This document shows, in pieces, positions 1 through 9,165 of a stretch of 64,000 bases of DNA. The notes beneath the pieces are model-generated. The model was not told the origin of the DNA and did not search any database. It saw nothing but the letters and a program-made list of their open reading frames with translations. How positions within the stretch are numbered: the first letter of the stretch is position 1; each line of letters opens with the position of its first letter. Origin of the DNA: Bacillus shivajii (lineage in GTDB: Bacteria > Bacillota > Bacilli > Bacillales > Salisediminibacteriaceae); the NCBI RefSeq assembly GCF_020519665.1, contig NZ_CP084703.1, positions 3,782,001 to 3,846,000 on the forward strand, given 5' to 3'. A program made the position numbers and the translations under genes.

Positions 1-2044
1 TATGGCCAATATCCTTAACTACACGAATGACCTCATCTGTCGATTTAATAATTGGACCAGGCAATTCATTCTCATAGTCCATATAAAAGCCCCTTAAATT
101 TTCGCGATATTTATCAATATCATACGCATAAAAAATCATAGGTCTTTTTAAATTAGCATAATCAAAAAAGACAGAGGAATAATCTGTTATAAGAATATCA
201 GAAATTAGGTAAAGCTCTGCTATATCTTCGTAATCTGAGAGGTTATATGCAAAACCTTCTAATCCATCGATGTTTAAATTATTGGAGATTAAATAATGCA
301 TACGTAGAACTACAACATACTCATTCCCAAGCTGTTTTTTCATTTCTTCTAAGTTTAATTTAATATCAAATTTATATTTACCTTTCCCAAAAAATTCATC
401 ATCTCTCCAAGTAGGAGCATATAATATAACTTTTTTATTCGTCGGCAAATTTGATTTTGCAATAACTTCCTTCTTTTTCTTCTCTAATTGGTCGTTTTCT
501 AAATATAATGCATCATTTCTTGGATAGCCAAACTCCAGCATGTGCTTATCAAAATGGAATGCTCTCTTAAAGATGGTAGTCGAATATGAATTTGGAGAAA
601 TTAAGTAGTCCCATTTCCTAGATTCATTATAAAAGTTCCACTTATATTTCTCTGTTGTAGTACCTGGCATTTGAACTTCCTTAATATCAACACCCAATTT
701 CTTTAGTGGCGTACCATGCCAAGTTTGCAAGTAAACAATCCCTTCTCTTTTAGTTAAAAAGTTAGGCGTTCTTGCATTGAATACCCAATACTTTGATGTA
801 GCTAAATAATAATAGTATTTTAAACTGAACCTTTTGATAACAATTGGATTTCCTGGGATCACCTCTTTTTCACCCTCATATATCCATATAAACTTATATT
901 TGTTATCATTTTCTTTTAGTAATTCTTCATAAATATATTTCGGGTTACAAGAGTAGCTTTTACCTCCAAAACTTTCAAAAACGACTCTATTTTTTTTGAG
1001 AGGGAGCTTTTGAAATAACGATTGATATAGTTCTTTATATAGGTTCTGTTTACTCTTAAATACTTTTTTCACCCTTGAAACGAATGTTCTCATTTTCATA
1101 CGCTTCAGTGTAAGTTTTAGGTTGCCACTTTTTATCGCTAAAATTTCTTTACTCCCGATTGAACCGCGTCTAGCTATTTCTTTTTTATTAACATGCTGTA
1201 CTGCTTTAGTAAGTGAAGCGATCCATTCACCTAATACATCCTCATCATCCAATACCCTATTAACAACAGTATTAAAATAGAGATCTAAAAGCCTGTTATC
1301 CATATCTTTTTTTATTGCTGAATTTCCAACAAAGTTTTCAGCTAATTGATTATATACATAAAGAAAATCATAAATTTTCTGGTCATCTGTTAATTGATGA
1401 AGTCTAGGCTTATTAATCGGATCATCATAAGGTCCTCTCATATAAGTAGGCGTATTTACTTGTGGTAATTCACTTAATTGTTGAAATAACGAGATATTAA
1501 ATGATAGATCCGAGTAATGTTTTACATTCTCTTCAAAGAACACGTCTTGTTCACGAATAAACTCTGCATTAAATAGTATATTCGCAACACTTCTTGTACG
1601 TGAAGCAAATTTTTTCGATTTAGCCTTTATTTTTTTTACTTTGACTGCATTAATATCTGGTTGGGTGAATTCGACTGCTGAATTATATTTATGAATTGGG
1701 CCAACAATCATTAGGTGATCTTTTATATGATTTACAAGCACTTCAATCGAATATGGTGCGATGAAGTCATCACTATCAATAAAATAAAGGAAATCACCAG
1801 TTGCCTTTTTTATACCTGTATTTCTAGCTGAAGCTACACCTTGATTATTGTCATTATTAATATAATAAAAGCGATTATCATCCTTTAAATATTTCTCAAT
1901 AACTTTATGCGTTCCATCATTTGACCCATCATCTATTATAATTACTTCGATATCAGAATGTGTTTGTTCTGAAATGGAATGTAAACACCGTCCAATATTT
2001 TCCTCATCATTATATACTGGTACAATTACTGACACTTTACTCAT
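1..2044 (-). CDS. Glycosyltransferase family 2 / CDP-glycerol glycerophosphotransferase fusion, 3' end outside window
   Basis: The gene starts with ATG at 2044 behind an AGGTG ribosome site and runs off the window, so 681 codons are visible and the extreme C-terminus is missing. About the first 100 residues are a GT-A glycosyltransferase: it opens MSKVSVIVPVYN, then DDGSNDGT, then the metal-binding DSDD. From about residue 400 it is a TagF-type CDP-glycerol glycerophosphotransferase with WHGTPLKKLG (about 441), APTWRDD (about 544) and ITDYSS (about 618). Enzymes of this family build or decorate wall teichoic acid at the cytoplasmic face of the membrane; the exact donor and acceptor cannot be read here. 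The next gene upstream (2889-5921) also ends in a TagF domain, so a wall-polymer locus probably continues to the left of the window. Confidence 0.88.
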   Translation of the reverse strand, partial: MSKVSVIVPVYNDEENIGRCLHSISEQTHSDIEVIIIDDGSNDGTHKVIEKYLKDDNRFYYINNDNNQGVASARNTGIKKATGDFLYFIDSDDFIAPYSIEVLVNHIKDHLMIVGPIHKYNSAVEFTQPDINAVKVKKIKAKSKKFASRTRSVANILFNAEFIREQDVFFEENVKHYSDLSFNISLFQQLSELPQVNTPTYMRGPYDDPINKPRLHQLTDDQKIYDFLYVYNQLAENFVGNSAIKKDMDNRLLDLYFNTVVNRVLDDEDVLGEWIASLTKAVQHVNKKEIARRGSIGSKEILAIKSGNLKLTLKRMKMRTFVSRVKKVFKSKQNLYKELYQSLFQKLPLKKNRVVFESFGGKSYSCNPKYIYEELLKENDNKYKFIWIYEGEKEVIPGNPIVIKRFSLKYYYYLATSKYWVFNARTPNFLTKREGIVYLQTWHGTPLKKLGVDIKEVQMPGTTTEKYKWNFYNESRKWDYLISPNSYSTTIFKRAFHFDKHMLEFGYPRNDALYLENDQLEKKKKEVIAKSNLPTNKKVILYAPTWRDDEFFGKGKYKFDIKLNLEEMKKQLGNEYVVVLRMHYLISNNLNIDGLEGFAYNLSDYEDIAELYLISDILITDYSSVFFDYANLKRPMIFYAYDIDKYRENLRGFYMDYENELPGPIIKSTDEVIRVVKDIGH

Positions 2045-2088
2045 AGTACACCTCATATATCGTCTTTTATCTAATTAATTGTAATTTT

Positions 2089-2117
2089 AACATAGAAGTA
2101 ATATTTATTCTTGTCAA
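2089..2117 (-). promoter_or_regulatory. Predicted sigma-A promoter of the GT2-TagF gene
   Basis: On the minus strand TTGACA (2117-2112) is followed after 17 bases by TATGTT (2094-2089), about 45 bases before the start codon. The -35 box lies inside a 40-base perfect palindrome, so the promoter may be controlled by a protein that binds there. Predicted by eye from consensus only. Confidence 0.5.
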
Positions 2118-2141
2118 TAATATTATTGACAAGAATAAATA
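2102..2141. repeat. Perfect 40-bp palindrome overlapping a -35 box
   Basis: The 40 bases read identically on both strands, with the centre between 2121 and 2122. Each half carries TTATTCTTGTCAATAA. It abuts the right end of the IS200 element and covers the -35 box of the GT2-TagF gene. It lacks a flanking T-tract, so an operator or an insertion target fits better than a terminator. Confidence 0.7.
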
Positions 2142-2253
2142 ACTATCCGCCCGTAGAACGGGCGGTTTTAATTTCGCCCTATAAGGGCACTTTACCAACC
2201 ACACTCCCTAAAGGGAGCCTTTGAATTAACCGCCAACCGTTTATCTCCACACT

Positions 2254-2706
2254 TTATTTTTTAAACGGATCTACGTATTCTCGCTTGCTCATATTGTCTC
2301 GCAAGCGGTCTTCTGCTTCTTGTTCTCTGATATATTTTGCAACAGCCTTTTGATTCAAGCCTACGGTACTTACGTAATATCCTTTAGCCCAGAATGTTCG
2401 ATTCCCATGATTATATTTTAAATTCCCATGTCTATCATGGATCATTAACGAGCTTTTTCCTTTTAAGTATCCCATGAAATACAAAACAGACATTTTGGGA
2501 GGGATCCTTACTAACATGTGAATGTGGTCTGGCATCGCATGTGCTTCAATGATTTCAACATCTTTCATATCACATAGTCTGCGTAATATTGCTCCGATAT
2601 CTCTTCTTAACTTGCCGTATATGATCTTCCTTCGATACTTTGGTATAAACACAATGTGGTACTTACAATTCCACCTTGTGTGTGATAAACTATTGTCGCT
2701 CGACAT
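2254..2706 (-). CDS. tnpA: IS200-type Y1 transposase TnpA
   Basis: This 150-residue single-strand DNA transposase has the HUH-type metal site in PDHIHMLV and the catalytic tyrosine in AVAKYIREQE, and it is full length for the family. TnpA dimers excise and insert IS200/IS605 elements as single-stranded circles, recognising terminal hairpins. An ATG at 2712 is also in frame, but it lies only two bases after the GGGG of the ribosome site. The ATG at 2706 has a normal 8-base spacing and is preferred. The ribosome site lies in a stem (2713-2774) expected to lower translation, as known for IS200. No frameshift or stop is seen, so the gene looks intact. Confidence 0.92.
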   Translation of the reverse strand: MSSDNSLSHTRWNCKYHIVFIPKYRRKIIYGKLRRDIGAILRRLCDMKDVEIIEAHAMPDHIHMLVRIPPKMSVLYFMGYLKGKSSLMIHDRHGNLKYNHGNRTFWAKGYYVSTVGLNQKAVAKYIREQEAEDRLRDNMSKREYVDPFKK

Positions 2707-2712
2707 GAGCAT

Positions 2713-2774
2713 ATCCCCTCTCGTTTTATGAAGTTGGTTTGGCGGCCACTTCTATTATATAAACGAGAGGGGAT
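2713..2774 (-). promoter_or_regulatory. RNA stem sequestering the tnpA ribosome site
   Basis: AAACGAGAGGGGAT (2761-2774) pairs with ATCCCCTCTCGTTT (2713-2726) across a 34-base loop. The second arm contains the complement of the first and overlaps the tnpA Shine-Dalgarno on the transcript. IS200 elements are known to restrain transposase synthesis with such a 5' leader structure. Confidence 0.7.
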
Positions 2775-2848
2775 TTTTTCCTATTACAACCCTTAAAGGT
2801 TTATTTTCACACAGGCAGATCCTGTGGTTTAAAAAGACTTTAATTAAA

Positions 2849-2888
2849 CAATAAGAGAATCGCCTTTTTAACGGCAATTCTCTTATTG
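2849..2888 (-). terminator. Terminator of the 1010-residue TagF-like gene
   Basis: CAATAAGAGAAT.GCC pairs with GGC.ATTCTCTTATTG around an 8-base loop, starting directly after the stop codon at 2889. On the minus strand it is followed by a T-rich stretch. Confidence 0.75.
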
Positions 2889-5800
2889 TTATTCAGTAAT
2901 ATTACTATCAATTCTAGTGTTTTTATGTTCTAAAATATAATCATTTGTAACTTTTACTATTCTCTCGCAATTTTTACTATCTACTTTATCAAAAATAGTA
3001 TGCTTATTATTTTTAACATCATCTTTTTCTTTAAAATCATTTAATATTGCCTTTTCAATCTCGACAATTAATTCATTTTCATTATTTACAATCTCACCTA
3101 AAAAAGTTTCACTAACTGGCCGAAGAATCCCATTTTTAAAAAAGCTCTCTCGGTCAAAGTGATAATAAATGACTGGCTTAGACATAAATGTGTAGTCGAA
3201 TGTCACGCTAGAATAATCAGTGATCATGAGACTGGTGGATTTCAATAAGTCTTGGACGTTCTCTTCCCCTAAGCCAATTACTTCAATGTTGTCATGATCA
3301 ATAAGACAAAAATGGTCAAGATAGTGTTGCATCCGATAGTGAGGATAAAATTTTAACTTCACATTATTATTTTCTAGAACCGAGTGAAGATCTTTATTCA
3401 TTAATAATGACTTAAACCTCTCAAAGTAGTCTGATTGTAAGAAGTCCTCTTCTGTACTTAGCCACTCTCTCCAAGTCGGAATAAGTAATATCGTTGGTTC
3501 CGTCTCATGGTTGGTTAATAAATTATCAAACCTAGATAATCCAGTCACTTTGACATCACTCTGGTGATACCCCATCTTTTCAACAACCATTTGTTTTTCC
3601 CCAGATGAACTCACACAAAACAAATCGAAAGGGTAATCATAATATTTTTTATGATACTCAACATTTTTACGGCCTAGTACACCATGTTGTAGGAATACCT
3701 TTAAAGCATTTTTATAGGACTCCATCGCAACTCCCTTAAACGGGAGCAAATACTCTAGATCATGTGAACCGAAAAAAGCTGTTGCATATAAACATTTTTC
3801 TATATGTTCATCACTGCCAATAAATAAAACATTCCCTAGAGGTTCGATATTCCTAATATCTTTTGAACTTGAATTAATAACATAGTACACCTCTTTATTT
3901 GGGTAGTTCTCTCTCAAATATTTAAAAAAATGATATCCTGTATCTTGAGCTGTATCCGGTCTCTCACCTACGATCCAAATATCTTTTGATAATTCATGCC
4001 GCCTCCATTTTTCATTAGCTTCATCTAACAAATGAAGCTGATGATTTGTATAACAATAAGTTTCAATTTTTATATTCCCTCGAGGAGTAAATGTTGCATA
4101 ATATCCTTTCGCGAATTCCTTTCCTCTATCGACATATGATCCGGTAATACCGTCTTTATTGTATTCAAAATGTTGACAACCTAATTTCCTCTTCTTTGTA
4201 ACTTCATGCGTTCTTATCATAATGTAAAAATCAATAATATCTTTATCTATATCGCGGAGTCCATCCAGTATATTTAAAGGGATAGAAACTTTAAATTGAT
4301 GTTTATGTTTGAAAATAAATTTCGATAAAGGGTTACGCTTATGAACGGGAAAATATATTTCTTTTTCATTATTTCTCCCTTTAGCAATAATATATGTTTC
4401 TTGATTTTTAACCCTACTATAAGACAAACCTGTCGCAAATGCGCTCCCCGACAAATGCAAATAACCACTTTCAAAAAATATGTTCGTAACATCCCTTTGT
4501 AATGGAACTTCCCTAAATGTAAATGATAGTCTATTATGCACAGTAGAATAAAAGTAGGAATGATAAATAGAATTGTTTGTTTTATGTTCTTTCTTTGTAC
4601 TTTCGGCTATCATTTTATCTCGAGTGCGAAATCTATAATGCAAGGATCTCCCTTTTGAAGTGACTTGTAAATAAACATCGTTAATTTTATTATGGGCTTT
4701 ATCGACATTAAATAAATCCTCTTCATTTAATATACATTCAACAGCAATTCTCCCCTCCCTACCTTTAAATTCCTTAATGTTTGTCGGCACGTATATCTTC
4801 TTTTCAGAGTTACGTTCTCTAAAGAGCACTTCAAAGTTACTGTCTGCACCTACATATTCTGGGAGTTCTACCTCCCCTTTCATGATCAAACGTGTTTGTT
4901 CCCTAATCACATGAAAGTGATGTATTTTCAACGTTTCAGTTTGAGTCCGTATAGAAAGCACATTTTTTGAAGTTTTAAAAGGAAATAGCTTAATTACACC
5001 TTTTCTATCATCCGTTATTATTTGTGAGTCACTTTCCATTAATGAGCCACCCGAAGTTGCTGCCTTAAACAACTTTTCATCATGGGCGTCTCTTAAATAA
5101 AAATAAACGTTAGATAAACCGGACGAATATGCAAAACTATCAGTTGAAATATGAACATGCCACTTACCGTTTAAGTTTAAATTTAGCGGGATTTTTTTTA
5201 CGAACCTCCCCTTCCTTTCTTTTATAACTATTCCTATCTCCTCCACATCTACCATATCTTGTAAAATTGGATAATGGACAGTTCCATGTACCATATACCC
5301 TGTTTCTGTCTTTTCAATATGTGTAACACAGTTAGGAAATGAGTGAATGTAAGAAAGTTTCTCTACCCGTGTTGCTTCTAAACTTAGTTTCCCATTCCTA
5401 GTTATAAAGGGGTATATAAGTTCTTTATTGTTCCGATCATAATAAAACTTCGAATAATCGAGTAAATTAGGATGGTATACACGAGTACGATACTTGATTT
5501 CCCTATTTCCATCAGAAAGAACGATATATATTTTCCATTTCCTTAAGAAGTCCTCTTCTGTTAAGTGTTTAAAATCAAACTTTAAAGAAGAAATGACCTT
5601 AATTTCCTTTGTTGATCTATCAACGATGCAATCAACACTTTCCATTAAATGGTTGTCGGTTTCCTTATTACTCCCTTGCTCATGGTTAACAACCTCTATG
5701 TAAGAGAACTGTTCTACTTTATTTAATTGCAGCTTCCGTGGTAATGAAGGAAGTATACAAGTCAACTCCATTTCATTATCATTAATAAGAGTGTCAACTA

Positions 5801-5921
5801 ATTGAAATTTATATTTTTTTCGCCTTTCATTCAATTGATGAACAACTTTCCTATAAATGCGTCTAATGATATCACTTCGTTTTAAAAAGGGGAAGTTTTT
5901 CTCCTTTATCACTTCAATCAT
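2889..5921 (-). CDS. CDP-glycerol glycerophosphotransferase family protein with long N-terminal beta-rich region
   Basis: The protein has 1010 residues, starting at an ATG with a GGAGGT site seven bases upstream. Residues from about 650 to 985 are a TagF-type domain: FLQHGVLGRKN (about 745), IPTWREW (about 818), KFYPHYRM and ITDYSSVTFDY (about 903), the conserved positions for CDP-glycerol transfer. The first 600 or so residues have no motif I recognise. They contain recurring short hydrophobic beta-strand-like stretches and read like several copies of a beta-sandwich module, with no signal peptide. The domain is known from teichoic-acid polymerases acting on the inner membrane face. The neighbouring gene at 1-2044 shares the domain. 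Whether this enzyme is a polymerase, a primase or a decorating enzyme is open. Confidence 0.85.
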   Translation of the reverse strand: MIEVIKEKNFPFLKRSDIIRRIYRKVVHQLNERRKKYKFQLVDTLINDNEMELTCILPSLPRKLQLNKVEQFSYIEVVNHEQGSNKETDNHLMESVDCIVDRSTKEIKVISSLKFDFKHLTEEDFLRKWKIYIVLSDGNREIKYRTRVYHPNLLDYSKFYYDRNNKELIYPFITRNGKLSLEATRVEKLSYIHSFPNCVTHIEKTETGYMVHGTVHYPILQDMVDVEEIGIVIKERKGRFVKKIPLNLNLNGKWHVHISTDSFAYSSGLSNVYFYLRDAHDEKLFKAATSGGSLMESDSQIITDDRKGVIKLFPFKTSKNVLSIRTQTETLKIHHFHVIREQTRLIMKGEVELPEYVGADSNFEVLFRERNSEKKIYVPTNIKEFKGREGRIAVECILNEEDLFNVDKAHNKINDVYLQVTSKGRSLHYRFRTRDKMIAESTKKEHKTNNSIYHSYFYSTVHNRLSFTFREVPLQRDVTNIFFESGYLHLSGSAFATGLSYSRVKNQETYIIAKGRNNEKEIYFPVHKRNPLSKFIFKHKHQFKVSIPLNILDGLRDIDKDIIDFYIMIRTHEVTKKRKLGCQHFEYNKDGITGSYVDRGKEFAKGYYATFTPRGNIKIETYCYTNHQLHLLDEANEKWRRHELSKDIWIVGERPDTAQDTGYHFFKYLRENYPNKEVYYVINSSSKDIRNIEPLGNVLFIGSDEHIEKCLYATAFFGSHDLEYLLPFKGVAMESYKNALKVFLQHGVLGRKNVEYHKKYYDYPFDLFCVSSSGEKQMVVEKMGYHQSDVKVTGLSRFDNLLTNHETEPTILLIPTWREWLSTEEDFLQSDYFERFKSLLMNKDLHSVLENNNVKLKFYPHYRMQHYLDHFCLIDHDNIEVIGLGEENVQDLLKSTSLMITDYSSVTFDYTFMSKPVIYYHFDRESFFKNGILRPVSETFLGEIVNNENELIVEIEKAILNDFKEKDDVKNNKHTIFDKVDSKNCERIVKVTNDYILEHKNTRIDSNITE

Positions 5922-6089
5922 GATTTACCTCCTTTAATGGCAAGAAAACCTCACTAGATATTCTGGAATTTTCTTACCATGAACACTGTGCATGAAAGTA
6001 ATAAAAAAGTTCGTTTTTAACTATACCCTTATGGCTAGTCCAAAAAAACCTTTTCCCCCTAGGTATATATGATTAATTTTTAGAACAAA

Positions 6090-6345
6090 AGTGCAAGCAC
6101 GTTGTACACGAGCGTCAAGTGCTGCCTCTTCCTCTGCAAGCATTGCTTCGAAGTGTATCCTTTGAGGCAAACCGTAGATTACTTGTAATGTAAACGCTCT
6201 TTGGATTAACTGGCATGAATAAGTCGCTCAATACTTCAAATGACGGGGCGAAGCAACCTCGAGCGAAGCTGCAGCATTGAGTTTGTTTCCTTGCAGCTTT
6301 GCGACGAGTAAAACGAAGTAACGCAGGAGTCAAGTCGTCCACCGT
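6090..6345. repeat. GC-rich structured intergenic repeat (bcr-like)
   Basis: This stretch between the TagF-like gene and the lytic transglycosylase gene is clearly richer in G+C than its flanks. It shares words with the element at 52535-52770: a CCTCTTCCTCTGC-type core (reverse-oriented there) and CGTCCACCG near one end. A 75-codon open frame runs through it on the minus strand, but there is no ribosome site, so it looks like a passive frame inside a repeat. The rest of the gap (5922-6089) shows nothing recognisable. Confidence 0.45.
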
Positions 6346-6423
6346 TGTGCCTTTCTCTTAGAAGTAACAACTAGCTATTACTTATCCACAAGGACATATT
6401 TTATAATTTCCTAGACCACAAAA

Positions 6424-6452
6424 AAAGCATGGCCAATCGGCCACACTTTTTA
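6424..6452 (-). terminator. Terminator of the transglycosylase/CWB2 gene
   Basis: TGGCC-AATC-GGCCA with a run of T on the minus strand, overlapping the stop codon region at 6450. Confidence 0.75.
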
Positions 6453-8762
6453 CCTGTTTTTTATTTCATTTACCACATTTTCAGCAATTGCTAAAGGACC
6501 TCCTACAATAGTAACCCTGTTAAAGTCGTTCATTAAATTCTTTGATACAGGTGGTAACTTATCTGTATCAGTAAGTATGATTGAATGTCCTCTTTTAGCT
6601 GCTAATACTGACCCAGTGAGTCCATCTACAAAATCTTCCCCGCTAACAACATAAGCATGGTCACGGTTTGAATTTAACTCACTTACAATCATTTCTGTTG
6701 TATCATATCTCGTACGACCTTCAAAACGCTGAGCATTTGGCATATCATTTGCTATAGAATCTGATATAACGAGGTCCCCACCAAGTAAAATCGTACGTTC
6801 CACATTATCTAAAACCTCTTTTGTTACATCTGGAATATTACTTTTATTTGTCAAGAGAATTGGAATTCCATTCTTAGATGCATATGGTGCAATCGCCATA
6901 GCGTCAGCAAAAGCATCAACATTAATAACAATTGCTTCTTCATGATTTCCATCACCAAGTCTGTCTGCAATCATCCTTGCTGTGTCAAAGCGCGTACGAC
7001 CATCAATACGGTCAACATTTAATCCCATATCCTGCTCTAGTACTTTTTCGACACTATCATCAATAGCAAGGTGGCCACCTAAAATTACGACATTTTTTGC
7101 CCCTAAGCGTTTAATTTCCTGCTTCGTCTCAGGGCGTAACGTATTAGTTCTAGTTACTAACATTGGTGCATCCAATTGATAAGCTAACGGTGCTCCAGCT
7201 AATGCATCAGGAAACTCGTCTCCTCTAACAAGTACAACTGTATCTGATGTTCTCCAACCTTGCTGAGAAATTTTTGCAGCCGTCGAAAAACGAGTCTGAC
7301 CATATTTTCGAATCGTTTCATTGCTATCTGTTAAATAACTAGATGCAACATATCCATTCTGCCCATTATATTCGACCGGATACCACACGAAATGGTTATT
7401 TGCATTGTTTTGGTATTTTCTTCCTCCAGTAATCGTTAATTCTGATCCCCATGGAATAGTCCCAATATTACTTCCACCTGGCTCATTCCTTAAGGTTAAA
7501 GAATTAGCCGTCGTTTTCACACGATCCCCTTTCTCATAAAGATGCTTTGTTCGATCGTGAGGCTTTGGAGTTTCATAATGCATGTTGGCACGGAAATCCA
7601 TTACATTAGGATTATCTTTTCTAACACCGATATTTAACTGTCCGTCAGGAATTTGATAAACATGCAACAAACCATGGTTTTTCATATGGTCATAAATTCG
7701 GTTTTGATATGGGTACCCTGCTGGTGATTCGGGGTTACTTGGATCATTAATAATTCCAATGCCGTTATAAGCAACGATTGCAAAATACCAATTATCGATT
7801 GTCTTCCAATCTCCATCATTTACAACTGGAAGCAAATTATTTGTCCAGTTCCATTTATCTATTAGAATTTCTGCACCTTTTTTTATATTATATTCGATAT
7901 CATACTTCAATTTACGCTCTTCATCAGGATTATTTTCTAGATATTCTTTTGTATGTGTAATTTGCATAATCCCTAGACCTCTACCATCAAAGCCTATTAC
8001 TGGATCACCATTTGTATCAAACTGTCTCCATCTACTTTCCTGCCAAGCAATAGCTTTAAAGACTTCTGGAGGAATGTTGTATTCTATTGCTGTTTCAGTT
8101 AATAATCGATTAACCTCATCCCAGCTAGGGTTTGAATACGACTCTGCTGATGAAAAAATCCCAAACTCTGGCTCTTCTTGTTTAAAAGTTTTAGTATATT
8201 CAGCTATACTCATTTCTTCAGACTTGATTTCATTCAGTGATGATGAAGCCAAATCAAAATAAGAAACACCTACCTTGCTCGGTTCTGCTAAACTATCATT
8301 TTCTGAGTAAACGGGTGTTGAAATATGAAAATTCCCATTTTCTTCATCAAATTTCACCAATCCTCTTGATAACGGTTCTGAACTGTAGATAACCTCTAAG
8401 TCTTCTTCTGAAACATTGACAACGACATACTTTAATGTACTAGCACTACCATCATAACGATTTTCAATTAATAAATATGTACGATTGTCTACAGTGAATT
8501 CTGTTATTTTTTCAACGTAACCATATTCAATTTCGCTTACAACCTCGTTATTTTGCTTCACATAACTTACTTCGTCACTATTTTCTATTAAAAATTGCTT
8601 TTCAATAGAATGTGTATCAAACGTGTCGCTTACTACACGATCATAACTTTTTTCTTTATTGACATTCCAATCACTCCCACTAGACGCTTCCTGTAAAGTC
8701 GCAAAAGAAGTTGTGAAAATGATCACCATTGACAGAATAAATAATAAATTAATATTCTTCAT
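6450..8762 (-). CDS. Secreted lytic transglycosylase with SH3 and three cell-wall-binding type 2 repeats
   Basis: The protein has 770 residues. A signal peptide (about residues 1-22) is followed by a 190-residue region without known motif. A transglycosylase SLT domain comes next (about 212-350), with catalytic Glu in AIAWQESRWRQF (about 242) and the GLGIMQIT motif. A bacterial SH3 domain (about 410-478) precedes three cell-wall-binding repeat 2 units (about 485-575, 576-670, 671-770), each with a G.TRFDTA-type start and an ILGG(H/D)LAI end. SLT domains cut the glycan chain of peptidoglycan; the repeats bind wall polymer. The divergent neighbour (9166-11163) has the same repeats fused to an amidase, so the two are probably a paired autolysin set serving the same wall type. 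Start: ATG with an AGGAGGC site. Confidence 0.9.
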   Translation of the reverse strand: MKNINLLFILSMVIIFTTSFATLQEASSGSDWNVNKEKSYDRVVSDTFDTHSIEKQFLIENSDEVSYVKQNNEVVSEIEYGYVEKITEFTVDNRTYLLIENRYDGSASTLKYVVVNVSEEDLEVIYSSEPLSRGLVKFDEENGNFHISTPVYSENDSLAEPSKVGVSYFDLASSSLNEIKSEEMSIAEYTKTFKQEEPEFGIFSSAESYSNPSWDEVNRLLTETAIEYNIPPEVFKAIAWQESRWRQFDTNGDPVIGFDGRGLGIMQITHTKEYLENNPDEERKLKYDIEYNIKKGAEILIDKWNWTNNLLPVVNDGDWKTIDNWYFAIVAYNGIGIINDPSNPESPAGYPYQNRIYDHMKNHGLLHVYQIPDGQLNIGVRKDNPNVMDFRANMHYETPKPHDRTKHLYEKGDRVKTTANSLTLRNEPGGSNIGTIPWGSELTITGGRKYQNNANNHFVWYPVEYNGQNGYVASSYLTDSNETIRKYGQTRFSTAAKISQQGWRTSDTVVLVRGDEFPDALAGAPLAYQLDAPMLVTRTNTLRPETKQEIKRLGAKNVVILGGHLAIDDSVEKVLEQDMGLNVDRIDGRTRFDTARMIADRLGDGNHEEAIVINVDAFADAMAIAPYASKNGIPILLTNKSNIPDVTKEVLDNVERTILLGGDLVISDSIANDMPNAQRFEGRTRYDTTEMIVSELNSNRDHAYVVSGEDFVDGLTGSVLAAKRGHSIILTDTDKLPPVSKNLMNDFNRVTIVGGPLAIAENVVNEIKNR

Positions 8763-8958
8763 TATAATATTGCCTCCTAACTAAAATTCCATAAACGCGT
8801 TCTACATGAATATTTAAACCGCACCTCCCTTACCGTCTCTTATTCTAGCAATCTAACAACCCAAAAATTTATAAATATACTAGTGGTCATTATTAGTTCA
8901 TATGTTTTGCTTATCTATTAATGCAACTGAAATTACTATAATCCACATTTTATATCAT

Positions 8959-9008
8959 TTTTTTACAATTTCAAATAGGTATATAGCATGTAATGAAATT
9001 GTAAAAAA
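8959..9008. promoter_or_regulatory. 15-bp inverted repeat between divergent autolysin genes
   Basis: TTTTTTACAATTTCA (8959-8973) and its exact complement (8994-9008) flank a 20-base spacer in the 403-bp divergent promoter region. The flanks carry no T-tract suited to termination. An operator shared by both autolysin genes is an inference. The remainder of this gap is AT-rich with no other feature apart from the promoter below. Confidence 0.45.
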
Positions 9009-9017
9009 TGCTATAAT
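9009..9017 (+). promoter_or_regulatory. Extended -10 element upstream of the CWB2 amidase gene
   Basis: TGCTATAAT is a perfect extended -10 box, next to the right arm of the inverted repeat. No good -35 is present 17 bases upstream, which is usual for extended -10 promoters. A second AT-rich block with TATAAT twice (9106-9118) lies nearer the gene and could be an alternative promoter. Confidence 0.4.
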
Positions 9018-9165
9018 TGTTGTCATAATCGGAAATATAAACCATTCGATAAATTTCTACTTAATATTACTATATTCGTACTATTTATAAACTATTTTGT
9101 TGAAGTATAATGTATAATGTAAGAATTATTGATTTTAGAGGTGGAGAGGAGAGAAAATATGCAAT

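Larger units (their letters stand above)
2143..2830 (-). mobile_element. IS200/IS605-family insertion sequence (tnpA only)
   Basis: The element is defined by its Y1 transposase gene (2254-2706) and by hairpins on both sides. The right side holds CCGCCCG/CGGGCGG (2147-2165), GCCCT/AGGGC (2176-2188) and CTCCCT/AGGGAG (2204-2217). The left side holds CACAGG/CCTGTG (2810-2826). No tnpB accessory gene is present, as in IS200 proper. It sits between the terminator of the 1010-residue TagF-like gene and the promoter of the GT2-TagF gene, so it interrupts no visible reading frame. The outer boundaries are estimates, because this family makes no target duplication and has no terminal inverted repeats. 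Confidence 0.75.

Noticed and set aside
2254-2830. IS605-type element with tnpB and guide RNA
   Set aside because: No tnpB frame is found on either side of tnpA, so the IS200 single-gene form is the simpler reading.
6115-6342. 75-codon frame on the minus strand
   Set aside because: It lies in a GC-rich intergenic repeat without a ribosome site; similar passive frames cross the related repeat at 52535-52770.
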